From NCBI GenBank assembly GCA_012515695.1, contig JAAYXX010000415.1, forward strand, positions 1 through 28,132: a DNA stretch of 28,132 nucleotides. Direction: 5' to 3'. The stretch is from Chloroflexota bacterium. Its GTDB lineage: Bacteria > Chloroflexota > Anaerolineae > UBA1429. Positions 13,276 to 22,671 of this stretch are shown in pieces; within the stretch, counting starts at the first letter, position 1; each line of letters opens with the position of its first letter. The position numbers were made by a program, and so were the translations under genes. The notes under the pieces were generated by a model. The model saw only the letters and a list, made by a program, of their open reading frames with translations, was not told where the DNA came from and did no database searches.

Positions 13276-14301
13276 ATGAAAGAGGCCATGCTGTACTCCC
13301 GCGAGGAAGACCAGCGGGTGCTTTGTCATCTCTGCGCGCAACGCTGCCATATTGCCGACGGCAAGCGCGGCTTTTGCGGGGTGCGCGAAAACCGCAAGGG
13401 CACGTTGTATAGTCTGGTATACGGCAAGCTGATCGCCCAGGCGATTGATCCCATCGAGAAGAAGCCCCTGTTCCATTTCTACCCCGGCTCGACTGCCCTT
13501 TCTATCGCCACGGTGGGCTGCAATTTCCGCTGCACGTTTTGCCAGAACGCGGACATCTCGCAGATGGTATTGCAACGCGAGCGTATTGGCGGGGAGGATG
13601 TGCCGCCGGAGGCGGTGGTGCAGATGGCGCAGCGTTACAATTGCCGCAGCATTGCCTACACCTACACCGAGCCAACCATCTCGTTCGAGTTCAACTATGA
13701 CTGCGGCAAGCTGGCCCACGAAGCGGGAATCGCGAATATATACGTGACCAACGGCTATATGACGCCAGAGATGCTGGACATGGTGGGCAAACCCGGCGAG
13801 CCGCCGTTAATCGACGCGGCCAACGTGGATCTCAAGTCTTTTCGCGACGAGTTCTATCGGCAGCAATGCAAGGCGAGTTTGCAGCCGGTACTGGACAGCC
13901 TGATTATGATGAAGCGGCTGGGCATCTGGCTGGAAGTGACGACACTGGTGATTCCCGGCCTGAATGATTCAGACGAGGAGCTGCGACAGATTGCCCGGTT
14001 CCTGGTGGACAATCTGGGATCAGAGACACCGTGGCACGTGAGCCGCTTTCACCCCACCTACAAGCTGGTGGATCGGCCCAGCACGCCAGTAGCCAGGCTT
14101 CACCGCGCCCGCGAAATTGGGATGGAAGAGGGGCTACAGTTCGTATATGAGGGGAATGTGCCCGGCGGCGAGGGGGAGAGCACCAAATGCCCGGCCTGCG
14201 ACGCGATGGCCATCCGGCGGTTGGGCTTTAGCATTCGCGAGCGAAACGTCGAAGAAGGGCAATGCAGGTGCGGGTACAAGCTGCCGGGAGTGGGGATGTA
14301 G
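13276..14301 (+). CDS. amrS: AmmeMemoRadiSam-system radical SAM enzyme
   Basis: This 341-residue radical SAM protein begins MKEAMLYS, as AmrS proteins do. The [4Fe-4S]-SAM motif CNFRCTFC is at 82-89 (Cys82, Cys86, Cys89). An N-terminal Cys cluster (Cys17, Cys20, Cys24, Cys34 in CHLCAQRCHI...GFCGVREN) and a C-terminal set (Cys305, Cys308, Cys330, Cys332) probably bind zinc or another cluster. The family is linked to AMMECR1 and MEMO1 proteins, and its substrate is unknown. Neither partner gene is adjacent; the neighbours are nfo and a cupin. The start at 13276 is 9 nt after AGGAGG and fits the family; an ATG at 13270 is in frame but too close to the SD. It is the last gene of its operon, before a 17-bp-stem terminator. 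Confidence 0.92.
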   Translation: MKEAMLYSREEDQRVLCHLCAQRCHIADGKRGFCGVRENRKGTLYSLVYGKLIAQAIDPIEKKPLFHFYPGSTALSIATVGCNFRCTFCQNADISQMVLQRERIGGEDVPPEAVVQMAQRYNCRSIAYTYTEPTISFEFNYDCGKLAHEAGIANIYVTNGYMTPEMLDMVGKPGEPPLIDAANVDLKSFRDEFYRQQCKASLQPVLDSLIMMKRLGIWLEVTTLVIPGLNDSDEELRQIARFLVDNLGSETPWHVSRFHPTYKLVDRPSTPVARLHRAREIGMEEGLQFVYEGNVPGGEGESTKCPACDAMAIRRLGFSIRERNVEEGQCRCGYKLPGVGM

Positions 14302-14543
14302 ACAAGAGGCTCGCCTTTCTCATGTTCTGGTAGGTTGGAGCGAAAGCTGGCAGTTCGCACAACCAGTAGCGTTGTTGCGGGTGGGCCTCTACCGCGGCGG
14401 GGAACGCTTACAGGTGGTTTCGTCCTCTGTTACGCCTGCCGGGCTTGCGTGGTTCGATGTCGGGCTTGTCCGGCCAGCGCCCCAGGCTCTTGGCGTCAGC
14501 CTAACGCCCGGCAAGAGCAAGGCTCTGCTGTTGCGGCGCAATA

Positions 14544-14585
14544 CACAGTCGCGCTTGCCATAGCCCTGTGGCAAGCGCGACTGTG
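14544..14585. terminator. Bidirectional terminator between amrS and argH
   Basis: A perfect 17-bp stem joins 14544-14560 to 14569-14585 around an 8-nt loop. It ends 5 bp before the argH stop. It lacks a clear T-run on either strand, so it may end transcription from both sides less sharply, or protect mRNA ends. The rest of 14302-14543 shows short repeats and no supported gene. Confidence 0.7.
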
Positions 14586-14590
14586 ATCCC

Positions 14591-15964
14591 TCATTTTGCC
14601 AGGATGGCCTGAGCGCGCTCGAGTTGCTCGCGCACGGCTTCCAGGGCGGTGCCGCCGCGCATGTTGCGCGCCTCTACCGACGCCTCATAGTCCAGCGCCG
14701 CGTACAGGTCGGGGCCATAGGCCGGGGAAATGGCCTGATAGACCTCGTAGGGCAGCTTGCTCAGGGGCACGCCCCGTTCCTCGCTTTGCAGTACAGCCTG
14801 ACCCACCAGCCCATGCGCTTCGCGGAAGGGCACGCCCCGCCGCACCAGATAGTCGGCCAGATCGGTAGCCAGCAGCCCTTCGACAAGAGCCGCACGCATT
14901 TTGTCCTCGTTCACCTGAAGCGTCTCGACCACCCCCGCCACGATGGGCAGCAGCATTTCCAGCGTGTCCAACGTGTCGAACAGGGGTTCCTTGTCCTCTT
15001 GCAGGTCCTTGTCGTAGGTGGAGGGGATGCCCTTGACCACCGTTAGCAGGCGCATCAGGTTGCCCGTCAGGCGGCCCGATTTGCCGCGCACCAGCTCCAT
15101 GCTGTCGGGGTTGCGCTTTTGCGGCATGATGCTGGAGCCGGTGGTGTACCGCTCGTCCAGCAGCACAAAGCCAAACTCGGCGGTAGACCAGAGAATCAGG
15201 TCTTCGGCCAGGCGGCTGAGGTGTGTGCCGAGGATGGCCGCCCAACTGAGCGTCTCCAGGAGCATATCCCGATCGCTGACGGCGTCCATGCTGTTCTCGG
15301 TGACGCCGTTGAACCCAAGGTCGCGGGCGAGCGCCTCGCGGTCTATGCCGTAGGCGTTGCCCGCCAGCGGCCCCGCTCCCAGAGGGCAGACCGCCACGCG
15401 CCGCAGCAGGTCGGCCATCCGCTGGTAGTCGCGTTCCAACATCCAGAAGTAGGACAGCAGCCAATGGCTAAAGCGCACCGGCTGGGCGGGTTGCAGGTGG
15501 GTATAGCCGGGCATGAGCACATGCAGATGGCGTTCCGCCTGAGCGACGATGCTGCTTTGCGCGTGGCGCAGCGCGTCGCCCAAGGCAGCCAGTTCGTCCA
15601 TCAGGAACAGGCGGATGTCCGTGGCGATCTGGTCGTTGCGGCTGCGGCCCGTGTGCAGTTTGCCCGCTACCGGCCCGATCATCTCGCCCAGGCGGCGCTC
15701 CACCGCCGTGTGGATGTCCTCGTCGGTGGGCGCAAAGCGAAACTCGCCCCGGTCAAACTCGTCGGCGACCAGTTGCAGGCCGTCGGTGATGGCCCGCACT
15801 TCTTCGTGGGGAAGCACGCCCGCCCGCTCCAAGGCGCGGGCGTAGGCCATGCTCCCCCGAATGTCTACCTGGGCCAGCCGCCGGTCATAGGCGATGGAGG
15901 CGTTGAACGCCCACATCAGCTCATCGGTTACGCCGCGATAGCGGCCTCCCCATAGTGTCTTCAT
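14591..15964 (-). CDS. argH: Argininosuccinate lyase
   Basis: This 457-residue member of the fumarase/aspartase superfamily catalyses the last step of arginine synthesis (argininosuccinate to arginine plus fumarate). Motifs are KLHTGRSRNDQ (102-112), the active-site THLQPAQP (155-162) and the signature GSSIMPQKRNPD (276-287) with catalytic Ser277. Length matches the family. The start at 15964 is 3 bp after the argG stop, giving tight translational coupling without a strong SD. It is the last gene of the six-gene arg operon. It is homotetrameric and cytoplasmic in known homologues. Confidence 0.98.
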   Translation of the reverse strand: MKTLWGGRYRGVTDELMWAFNASIAYDRRLAQVDIRGSMAYARALERAGVLPHEEVRAITDGLQLVADEFDRGEFRFAPTDEDIHTAVERRLGEMIGPVAGKLHTGRSRNDQIATDIRLFLMDELAALGDALRHAQSSIVAQAERHLHVLMPGYTHLQPAQPVRFSHWLLSYFWMLERDYQRMADLLRRVAVCPLGAGPLAGNAYGIDREALARDLGFNGVTENSMDAVSDRDMLLETLSWAAILGTHLSRLAEDLILWSTAEFGFVLLDERYTTGSSIMPQKRNPDSMELVRGKSGRLTGNLMRLLTVVKGIPSTYDKDLQEDKEPLFDTLDTLEMLLPIVAGVVETLQVNEDKMRAALVEGLLATDLADYLVRRGVPFREAHGLVGQAVLQSEERGVPLSKLPYEVYQAISPAYGPDLYAALDYEASVEARNMRGGTALEAVREQLERAQAILAK

Positions 15965-15967
15965 GGC

Positions 15968-17216
<1,249 letters not shown>

Positions 17217-17227
<11 letters not shown>

Positions 17228-17720
17228 CAGTTGGCTCCTCTTGTAGTGTAATATCCATTGTTAGAGCGATTTCGTTGCAGTTTGGGAAATTGGGGCAATC
17301 CAGGCATTCCCCCCAGATTTTGTGCGGCAGGGTCTCGCGGGGCACTACATGGAACCCCATGCGCTCGAAAAAGCCTTGCCGATAGGTGAGCGCAAAGACC
17401 GAGGGCAATCCGAGGGAACGTGCCTCCTGTACCAGCGCCTCCACAATCAGCCGCCCCACGCCCTTGCCCTGCCAGTCCGGCATGACGGCCAGCGAGCGCA
17501 CTTCGGCTATGTCTGCCCAGACCACGTGGAGCGCCCCGCAGCCGATGATCTCGTCATCTACGGTGGCAATGACAAAGTCGCGGATGTCCTGGTAGAGTTT
17601 GTGGTGCGACCTGGGCAGCATCTGGCCCTGCGAGGCATAGCTGTTGATGATGCGCGCCATATGGGGCACGTCCTGGACTATTGGCTTGCGTAGGGTGACT
17701 CGTCTTGTTTTTTCCGACAC
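17217..17720 (-). CDS. argA: Short-form N-acetylglutamate synthase (GNAT type)
   Basis: This 167-residue GNAT protein sits inside the arg operon. It probably makes N-acetylglutamate from glutamate and acetyl-CoA, the first step of the pathway. It lacks the kinase-like domain of E. coli ArgA and corresponds to the short ArgA seen in many bacteria. Motif A is QGKGVGRLIVEA (84-95). A Cys trio, C139-x2-C142-x5-C148 (ECLDCPNFPNC), sits near the C-terminus and is typical of the short ArgA type. The start is a GTG at 17720 with GGAG 8 nt upstream; the ATG at 17756 would overlap argD and lacks support. The position between argD and argG supports the role. Confidence 0.85.
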
Positions 17721-17742
17721 GTTCCCTTCTCCTCTGGCGTGC

Positions 17743-18933
17743 TTAGGCCAGCCCAAAGACTTGATCCAGAATGACGATGGCCTGGTCCAGATCAGCCTGC
17801 TGCACGACTAGCGGCGGAACCAGACGCACGATGTTGGGGCCAGCCTTGCAGGTGATGAGGCCGCGCTCATAGCCCGCTTCGATCATCGGGGAGACATCGA
17901 GATCGGTTTCGATGCCCCAGATGAGGCCCCGCCCGCGCACCGCGGTGATGTGATTGTGTTTGCGCTGTAGCTCGGCCAACGCGCCGCCCAGGTATTCCCC
18001 GGCCCACCGTACATGCGCGAGGAATTCCGGGCTGGCGATCTTTTGCAGGACGACCCTGGCGACGCTGGCAACGAGGGGGCTGCCAGCAAACGTGCTGGCG
18101 TGGTCGCCGGGTTGGACGCAATCGGCGACGGCCTTGGCTACCAGCGTAGCGCCCATCGGCAGGCCGCCCGCCAGCGGCTTGGCGAGGGTCATCAGGTCGG
18201 GCGCGACGCCGTAGGGTTCATGTGCCCACAGCGTGCCCGTGCGTCCCAGGCCGCACTGCACTTCGTCGAAAATGAGCAGGCAGCCGCGTTCGTCGCACAG
18301 CCGCCGCAAGCCTTGCAGGAACTCGGGCGTGGCCGGGTTGATACCCCCCTCGCCCTGGAGCGGCTCGACGATTACGGCGCAGGTGTGGTCATCCAGCAGT
18401 TGCTCGGCGGAGGCCAGGTCGTTGTAGGTGGCGAACTTGGCGCCGGGCATGAGCGGCAGGAACGGGTCTTGATAATGGGGGCGCGGCGTCAGCGCCAGGG
18501 AACCCATCGTACGCCCGTGAAAAGCCCCGGAAAAGCCGAGGAAATCGGTTTTGCCTGGGCCAAAGTGGGTCTGCGCCCAACGGCGAGCGAACTTGATGGC
18601 TGCCTCGTTGGCCTCTGCGCCCGAATTGCAAAAGAATACCTTGTCAGCGAACGAACGCTCCACGAGCATTTTCGCCAATTCGGCCTGCGGCTGGGTCACG
18701 TAGAAGTTGGAGACGTGTATCATGCGCGCAGCCTGCTGGTTGATGGCCTGCAAGACGTCGGGGTCGCCATAGCCCAGGGCGTTCACCGCGATCCCGCTGA
18801 CAAAGTCGAGATAGCTCCTCCCCTCCGTGTCATAGAGGCGTACGCCTTCGCCGCGCTCCAATACAAACGGTGCCCGCGCATAGGTGTGCAGGACGTATTG
18901 CTTGTCGAGGGCCATAATCTCTTCTGGTTTCAT
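17743..18933 (-). CDS. argD: Acetylornithine aminotransferase
   Basis: This 396-residue fold-type I PLP enzyme of aminotransferase class III converts N-acetylglutamate semialdehyde to N-acetylornithine. PLP Lys is Lys252 in LAKPLAGGLP. SGAEANEAA (104-112) and IFDEVQCGLGRTG (221-233) are class III motifs, and the Asp223 segment binds the PLP ring. Length matches ArgD. The start at 18933 has an AAGGGGG stretch upstream. It lies 47 bp after argB and 22 bp before argA on the operon. Confidence 0.96.
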   Translation of the reverse strand: MKPEEIMALDKQYVLHTYARAPFVLERGEGVRLYDTEGRSYLDFVSGIAVNALGYGDPDVLQAINQQAARMIHVSNFYVTQPQAELAKMLVERSFADKVFFCNSGAEANEAAIKFARRWAQTHFGPGKTDFLGFSGAFHGRTMGSLALTPRPHYQDPFLPLMPGAKFATYNDLASAEQLLDDHTCAVIVEPLQGEGGINPATPEFLQGLRRLCDERGCLLIFDEVQCGLGRTGTLWAHEPYGVAPDLMTLAKPLAGGLPMGATLVAKAVADCVQPGDHASTFAGSPLVASVARVVLQKIASPEFLAHVRWAGEYLGGALAELQRKHNHITAVRGRGLIWGIETDLDVSPMIEAGYERGLITCKAGPNIVRLVPPLVVQQADLDQAIVILDQVFGLA

Positions 18934-18980
18934 TTTACTTCCCCCTTTGTCATTCGAGATGTTTGTGTGAGCGGTTCGGC

Positions 18981-19736
18981 TCAGGCCGATACCCGCGTTC
19001 CTGATGCTTGCGCCAATCCTTCTAGATTGGTGATACGCACTGCCTGCACTCCGCAGGCGATGACTTGCAGGGCGGACTGCACCTTGGGGATCATCCCGCC
19101 GGTGATGTGGCCCGCCTCGATCAACTGCTGGGCGTGCTCGCTGGATAGCTCGGCCATCACCTGACCGTCCACCAGCACGCCGGGCACGTTGGTCAAAAAG
19201 ATGGCCTCTTGCACCTGCAAGGCCCTGGCGATAGCCAGCGCCGCGTGATCGGCGTTCACGTTCAGCGGCCGTCCGTCGGCCCCCAGGGAGATGGGCGAGA
19301 TGACCGGCGTATAGCCCAGCGAGAGCAGCTCTAGCAGCGGGGCCGTCTGCACCTCGACGATTTCGCCGACGCAGCCCAGGTCGCCCTTGGGATGCTGCAC
19401 TTTGGCCGCTCGCAGCAGGCCGCAGTCAATGCCGCTCATGCCGATGGCTTTGGCCCCCCGCGTGACCAGCCGGGCGGTGAGGCGCTTGTTCACCGCGCCC
19501 GACAGCACCATCTCGGCCACGCGCAGAGATTCCTGGTCGGTGACGCGCAGGCCGTCGATGAAATTGGGCTTTAGCCCCAGGCGCTCTTGCAGGCGGGCGA
19601 TTTCCGGCCCGCCGCCATGTACCACAACCATCTGGCGCTCGGCTATCAGGCGGCTCAGGGCGTCGGCCAGCGCCTCGATCTCTGGGCCGTCCTCAAGTTC
19701 TGCGCCGCCCACTTTGAGCAGGGTACGGTTGTTCAT
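18981..19736 (-). CDS. argB: Acetylglutamate kinase
   Basis: This 251-residue amino-acid-kinase-family enzyme phosphorylates N-acetylglutamate. The N-terminal LLKVGGAELED and VVHGGGPEI motifs bind ATP and substrate. The protein begins directly at the kinase core with MNNRTLLKVGG. The extra N-terminal helix that makes long NAGKs arginine-sensitive is absent, so this form is probably not feedback-inhibited by arginine (family knowledge). The SD AGAGGAAAG precedes the ATG at 19736. The 186 bp between argC and argB has no supported gene and only weak promoter-like sequence. Confidence 0.95.
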   Translation of the reverse strand: MNNRTLLKVGGAELEDGPEIEALADALSRLIAERQMVVVHGGGPEIARLQERLGLKPNFIDGLRVTDQESLRVAEMVLSGAVNKRLTARLVTRGAKAIGMSGIDCGLLRAAKVQHPKGDLGCVGEIVEVQTAPLLELLSLGYTPVISPISLGADGRPLNVNADHAALAIARALQVQEAIFLTNVPGVLVDGQVMAELSSEHAQQLIEAGHITGGMIPKVQSALQVIACGVQAVRITNLEGLAQASGTRVSA

Positions 19737-19922
19737 GGTTCTTTCCTCTTGATGGGTTCCCTTATTCTAATACGTTACGCATATGTCGTGTAGAGCGAGA
19801 GTGCGTTCATCTGCCGCTCCCGGCTCGTAGAACTGCTGGCATCGGCATTTGTGACGGCTGTCGCCAAGGACGGCGGCGGTCCAGGTCCCTCCTTGCCAGA
19901 AGGAAGGGCAGGTGAGGGCGGC

Positions 19923-20936
19923 CTAGACGATCAGGCCAAGGGTCTGATTCAGGCCGAACATCAGATTCATGTTTTGCACGGCCTGGCCGGAAGCGCCTTT
20001 GATCAGGTTGTCAATGCTGGTGACGAGTATAAACTCGCCCTCGGCCCCGGCGGATGTCAGGGAGAGGGCGCAGCGGTTGGTATATACCGTGTGGGCCAGG
20101 GTGGCGGTTTCGCCCGCGGGCAGGATATGGACGCACGGCTGGCCCGCATACGCCTTTTGCCAGAGGGCCACGATATCGCTCGCCTGGACAGAAGGGTCTA
20201 CGGTGATATAGATGGTGGTCAGGATGCCCCGCGAAACGGGCAGCAGGTGCGGGGTAAAGACCACGCGCACGTGGCGCCCGGCGAAACGTTGTAGCTCTTG
20301 CTCGATCTCGGGCACATGCCGGTGGCTGTGGCCCGCGTTATATACGGACAGGTTGTCATGGACGTTGACAAAGTGGGTCTTGGGCGAAGGGGCAGCCCCC
20401 GCGCCGGAAACGCCCGACTTGGCGTCGAGGATCAGGCGCTGATCCTGGATGATGCCCGCCTGCAGGAGGGGGTACAGGGCCAGCAGCGGCCCCGTGGGAT
20501 AGCAGCCTGGGTTGGCGATCAGCCGGGCCTCGGCGATCTGGGAGGCGTATACCTCCGGCAGGCCGTAGACTGCTTCGGGCAGCAGGCCAGGGACGGGGTG
20601 CGGCTTGTACCACTTTTCATAGACGGCCACGTCTCGCAAACGGAAATCGGCGGACAGGTCGATGCATCTGGCTCCCGCGTCCAACACCTGCTGGGCCAGC
20701 AGGGCAGACGTGCCGTGGGGCGTACATAGGAACACCACGTCCACTTGATTCAGGGGCGCTTGATCTAGCGCGATGAGGCGCTGGTTGTAGGGGCAGGGGT
20801 AGACCTCGGCGTAACACTTGCCAGCATACGACTCGGAGGTGGCAAAGACGACCTGCACCTCTGGGTGGCGTTCGAATATCTGCACGAGTTCGTAGCCGGT
20901 ATAGCCCGTTGCTCCGATAATACCTGCTCGAATCAT
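19923..20936 (-). CDS. argC: N-acetyl-gamma-glutamyl-phosphate reductase
   Basis: This 337-residue NADPH-dependent reductase is the third enzyme of the pathway. The Rossmann motif GIIGATGYTGYEL is at 5-17. The catalytic Cys is Cys145 in NPGCYPTG, and a conserved GHSHRHVPEIEQEL segment follows. The start at 20936 has AAGGAG 8 nt upstream; an in-frame ATG at 20987 would lie inside the leader terminator and is rejected. It is the first structural gene of the arg operon and follows a leader with a terminator and a short Arg-rich reading frame. Confidence 0.97.
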   Translation of the reverse strand: MIRAGIIGATGYTGYELVQIFERHPEVQVVFATSESYAGKCYAEVYPCPYNQRLIALDQAPLNQVDVVFLCTPHGTSALLAQQVLDAGARCIDLSADFRLRDVAVYEKWYKPHPVPGLLPEAVYGLPEVYASQIAEARLIANPGCYPTGPLLALYPLLQAGIIQDQRLILDAKSGVSGAGAAPSPKTHFVNVHDNLSVYNAGHSHRHVPEIEQELQRFAGRHVRVVFTPHLLPVSRGILTTIYITVDPSVQASDIVALWQKAYAGQPCVHILPAGETATLAHTVYTNRCALSLTSAGAEGEFILVTSIDNLIKGASGQAVQNMNLMFGLNQTLGLIV

Positions 20937-20965
20937 GGGTTCATCTCCTTGCACGCGGACTGGTG

Positions 20966-21000
20966 AAATAAAAAACCAGCTCCCCATCTGGAGAGCTGGT
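20966..21000 (-). terminator. Leader terminator (attenuator) before argC
   Basis: On the minus strand ACCAGCTC pairs with GAGCTGGT (21000-20993 with 20982-20975), plus two inner base pairs, followed by TTTTTTATTT (20975-20966). It is a strong intrinsic terminator only about 30 bp before argC and well downstream of the operon promoter, so it must be bypassed to express the operon. That is the geometry of a transcriptional attenuator. Confidence 0.85.
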
Positions 21001-21034
21001 GGCTAAATCATCCTCGATTATCGCCCAAGCGCAA

Positions 21035-21100
21035 CTATCCAGACCATTGGTCCGGCGTATGCCTCGGGCTCCTCCTGAGTTGGACCGTCCAGTTATACAT
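21035..21100 (-). CDS. Arginine leader peptide candidate
   Basis: A 21-codon reading frame starts with ATG at 21100-21098, about 24 nt after the predicted transcription start, with GGAAGG 9-10 nt upstream, and stops with TAG at 21037-21035. Codons 9 and 10 are adjacent Arg codons (AGG AGG, 21076-21071) and codon 13 is a third AGG (21064-21062); the local peptide is LRRSPRH. The downstream terminator begins 34 nt after the stop. By analogy with his/trp/leu leaders, ribosome stalling at uncharged Arg codons would let the transcript escape the terminator. A hairpin CCGGACC/GGTCTGG (21055-21049 with 21045-21039) covers the 3' end of the frame. A clear antiterminator could not be fixed by eye. Confidence 0.65.
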   Translation of the reverse strand: MYNWTVQLRRSPRHTPDQWSG

Positions 21101-21130
21101 GGCAGTCTACCTTCCGATCGAACTGGCCCT

Positions 21131-21159
21131 AGTGTACTCCAAAGGGTTGGGGCTGTCAA
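21131..21159 (-). promoter_or_regulatory. Consensus promoter of the arg operon
   Basis: On the minus strand TTGACA (21159-21154) and TACACT (21136-21131) are 17 bp apart. The predicted start near 21124 gives a leader of about 188 nt before argC. Confidence 0.85.
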
Positions 21160-21406
21160 GCCAGCGGCTGATGGGAAGTGCGCCCAGAAACCTGGGCACG
21201 CGGCATAGGCAGTTGAAACGGCACCAACCGTCGCAATCGCCAGATTGCTGGCGCAGCCGCTTTTCGGCGGCTGGGAATCAAGTGTATTGGACACGTCCAT
21301 GGATGAGCGAGCTAGCCGAAGATGTAAACTCGTGGAGTTGGTTTCCATACGGCGCTCCTGAGCTACGATACTCCACAGCAACGGGTTCATGCGTTCGATG
21401 CCGACA
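21160..21406. other. Intergenic region with small hairpins, no supported gene
   Basis: This stretch between the arg promoter and the tandem repeat has two hairpins: GCCCAG/CTGGGC (21182-21197) and CAGCCGC/GCGGCTG (21254-21273, loop TTTTCG). A minus-strand frame reads through, but it overlaps the arg leader and shows no family motif. Nothing else is supported. Confidence 0.5.
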
Positions 21407-21461
21407 GGGTGCGGGCGCAAGGGTGCGGCGCAAGGGTGCGGGCGCAAGGGTGCGGGCGCAG
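21407..21461. repeat. Four tandem copies of a 14-bp GC-rich repeat
   Basis: GGGTGCGGGCGCAA is repeated at 21407, 21421 (13 bp, one G missing), 21434 and 21448. The array abuts the candidate -35 region of the downstream gene. It could be a slippage-prone regulatory array or a binding-site cluster. The function is unknown. Confidence 0.85.
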
Positions 21462-21490
21462 TTTCCTTATCGGCTCATTTCGGGTATTAT
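21462..21490 (+). promoter_or_regulatory. Possible promoter of the dehydratase gene
   Basis: TATTAT (21485-21490) with TTTCCT 17 bp upstream (21462-21467). The -35 is poor, so an activator or another element may be needed. The tandem repeat array ends just before it. Confidence 0.35.
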
Positions 21491-21518
21491 ACCGTATATC
21501 CCACAAGGAGCACAGTGG

Positions 21519-22661
21519 ATGAAAATTACTGGTATCAAGACCTGGTTGGTGCATGTTCAGCGGAGGAACTTTTGCTTCGTTCGGGTGCAGACGGACGAGG
21601 GGCTGCACGGTATTGGGGAGGCGTATAGCGTAGGGCCGGACGAGGCTACCGCCAGAGCGATCCACTACTTTGAGGATTGGCTGGTGGGCCTGGACCCGAT
21701 GGATATTGAGGGAATCTGGCAAAAGCTGTATATTGGCTCGCGGTTCCCTGGCGGGTCGGTGATCAACTCGGCGATTAGCGGCATTGACCACGCCTTGTGG
21801 GATATCAAGGGCAAGGCGCTGGGGGTGCCAGTCTACCAATTGCTGGGGGGCAAGTGCCGCGATCGCGTTCGGGTCTACCAGAATCCGGGCGGCGCTACGC
21901 CTGAGGAGACGGCGGACAATGCTTTGCGCCTGATCGGGACGTGGGGGTTCACCGCCATCAAGACGAACCCCTTGCCGCCGGGGGTGCACGAGATGCCCTG
22001 GCCCCAGGCGTTACGCTGGGCAGAGCGCAAAATGGCCCTGTTGCGCGATAGGCTGACGGACGCGATTGACATTGCTCTGGACCCACACGCGCAACTGCTC
22101 GAGCCGATTCGGGCCGTCGAGCTGTGTCAGGTGTTGGAGCCGTATCGCCCAATGTTTGTGGAAGAGCCGGTGCGCCCGGAGAACGTGGAGGCAATGGCGG
22201 ATGTGCGGGCCAGGTCACGCGTGCCCATCGCCACGGGCGAGATGCTTTATACCAAATGGGAGTTCCGCGACCTGTTGCGGGTGCGCGCGGCGGACATCAT
22301 CCAGCCGGATGTGTGTTGCTGTGGCGGCCTCACCGAGATGAAAAAGATCGCCGCGCTAGCCGAGGCGGAGTATGTCACTGTGGCTCCCCACAACCCAATG
22401 GGGCCAGTGGCGACAGCGGTGAACGCGCAATTTGCGGCCACCGCGCCCGCTTTCCTGATCCTGGAGTACCATCTCGATGTGGCGGCTCCCCGCCGCGAGC
22501 TGGTGCAGGAGCCATACCGGATGGTGGGCGGCTATCTGGAGTTGCCCGCCAAGCCGGGCCTGGGCATCGAGTTGAATGAGCAGTTTTGCGAGCAGCACCC
22601 GTACGAGCCGTGGCGCAGGGGCGCTCCGATGCGTCCTGATGGCTCGATGGGGTTGATCTGA
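21519..22661 (+). CDS. Enolase-superfamily dehydratase (mandelate racemase family, galactonate dehydratase-like)
   Basis: This 380-residue enzyme has an N-terminal capping domain (1-115) and a C-terminal TIM barrel. Metal and catalytic residues can be placed: Asp188 and His190 in LDPHAQ, Glu215 or Glu216 in MFVEEPV, Glu241 in ATGEMLY, and His291 in VAPHNPMGP. The pattern EPYRPMFVEEPV...PIATGE...APHNPMGP resembles D-galactonate dehydratase (DgoD), which makes 2-keto-3-deoxy-galactonate. The start at 21519 follows AAGGAG by 8 nt. It stands alone, divergent from the arg operon. A sugar-acid dehydratase role is likely; the exact substrate is uncertain. Confidence 0.88.
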   Translation: MKITGIKTWLVHVQRRNFCFVRVQTDEGLHGIGEAYSVGPDEATARAIHYFEDWLVGLDPMDIEGIWQKLYIGSRFPGGSVINSAISGIDHALWDIKGKALGVPVYQLLGGKCRDRVRVYQNPGGATPEETADNALRLIGTWGFTAIKTNPLPPGVHEMPWPQALRWAERKMALLRDRLTDAIDIALDPHAQLLEPIRAVELCQVLEPYRPMFVEEPVRPENVEAMADVRARSRVPIATGEMLYTKWEFRDLLRVRAADIIQPDVCCCGGLTEMKKIAALAEAEYVTVAPHNPMGPVATAVNAQFAATAPAFLILEYHLDVAAPRRELVQEPYRMVGGYLELPAKPGLGIELNEQFCEQHPYEPWRRGAPMRPDGSMGLI

Positions 22662-22671
22662 GGAGAAAACA

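Noticed and set aside
14117..14586. Open frames between amrS and argH
   Set aside because: They overlap the amrS end and a long hairpin terminator, with no SD or motif.
15119..15955. 278-codon plus-strand open frame
   Set aside because: It is antisense to argH and has no motif.
18013..19164. 383-codon plus-strand open frame
   Set aside because: It lies antisense to argD and argB and has no recognisable domain.
20937..21124. T-box riboswitch in front of argC
   Set aside because: No T-box core (AGGGTGGNACCGCG-type sequence) or specifier-loop arrangement could be found; the leader-peptide layout fits better.
20941..21447. 168-codon minus-strand open frame upstream of argC
   Set aside because: It runs through the arg promoter, leader and terminator in another frame and matches no family; it may be a decayed fragment at most.
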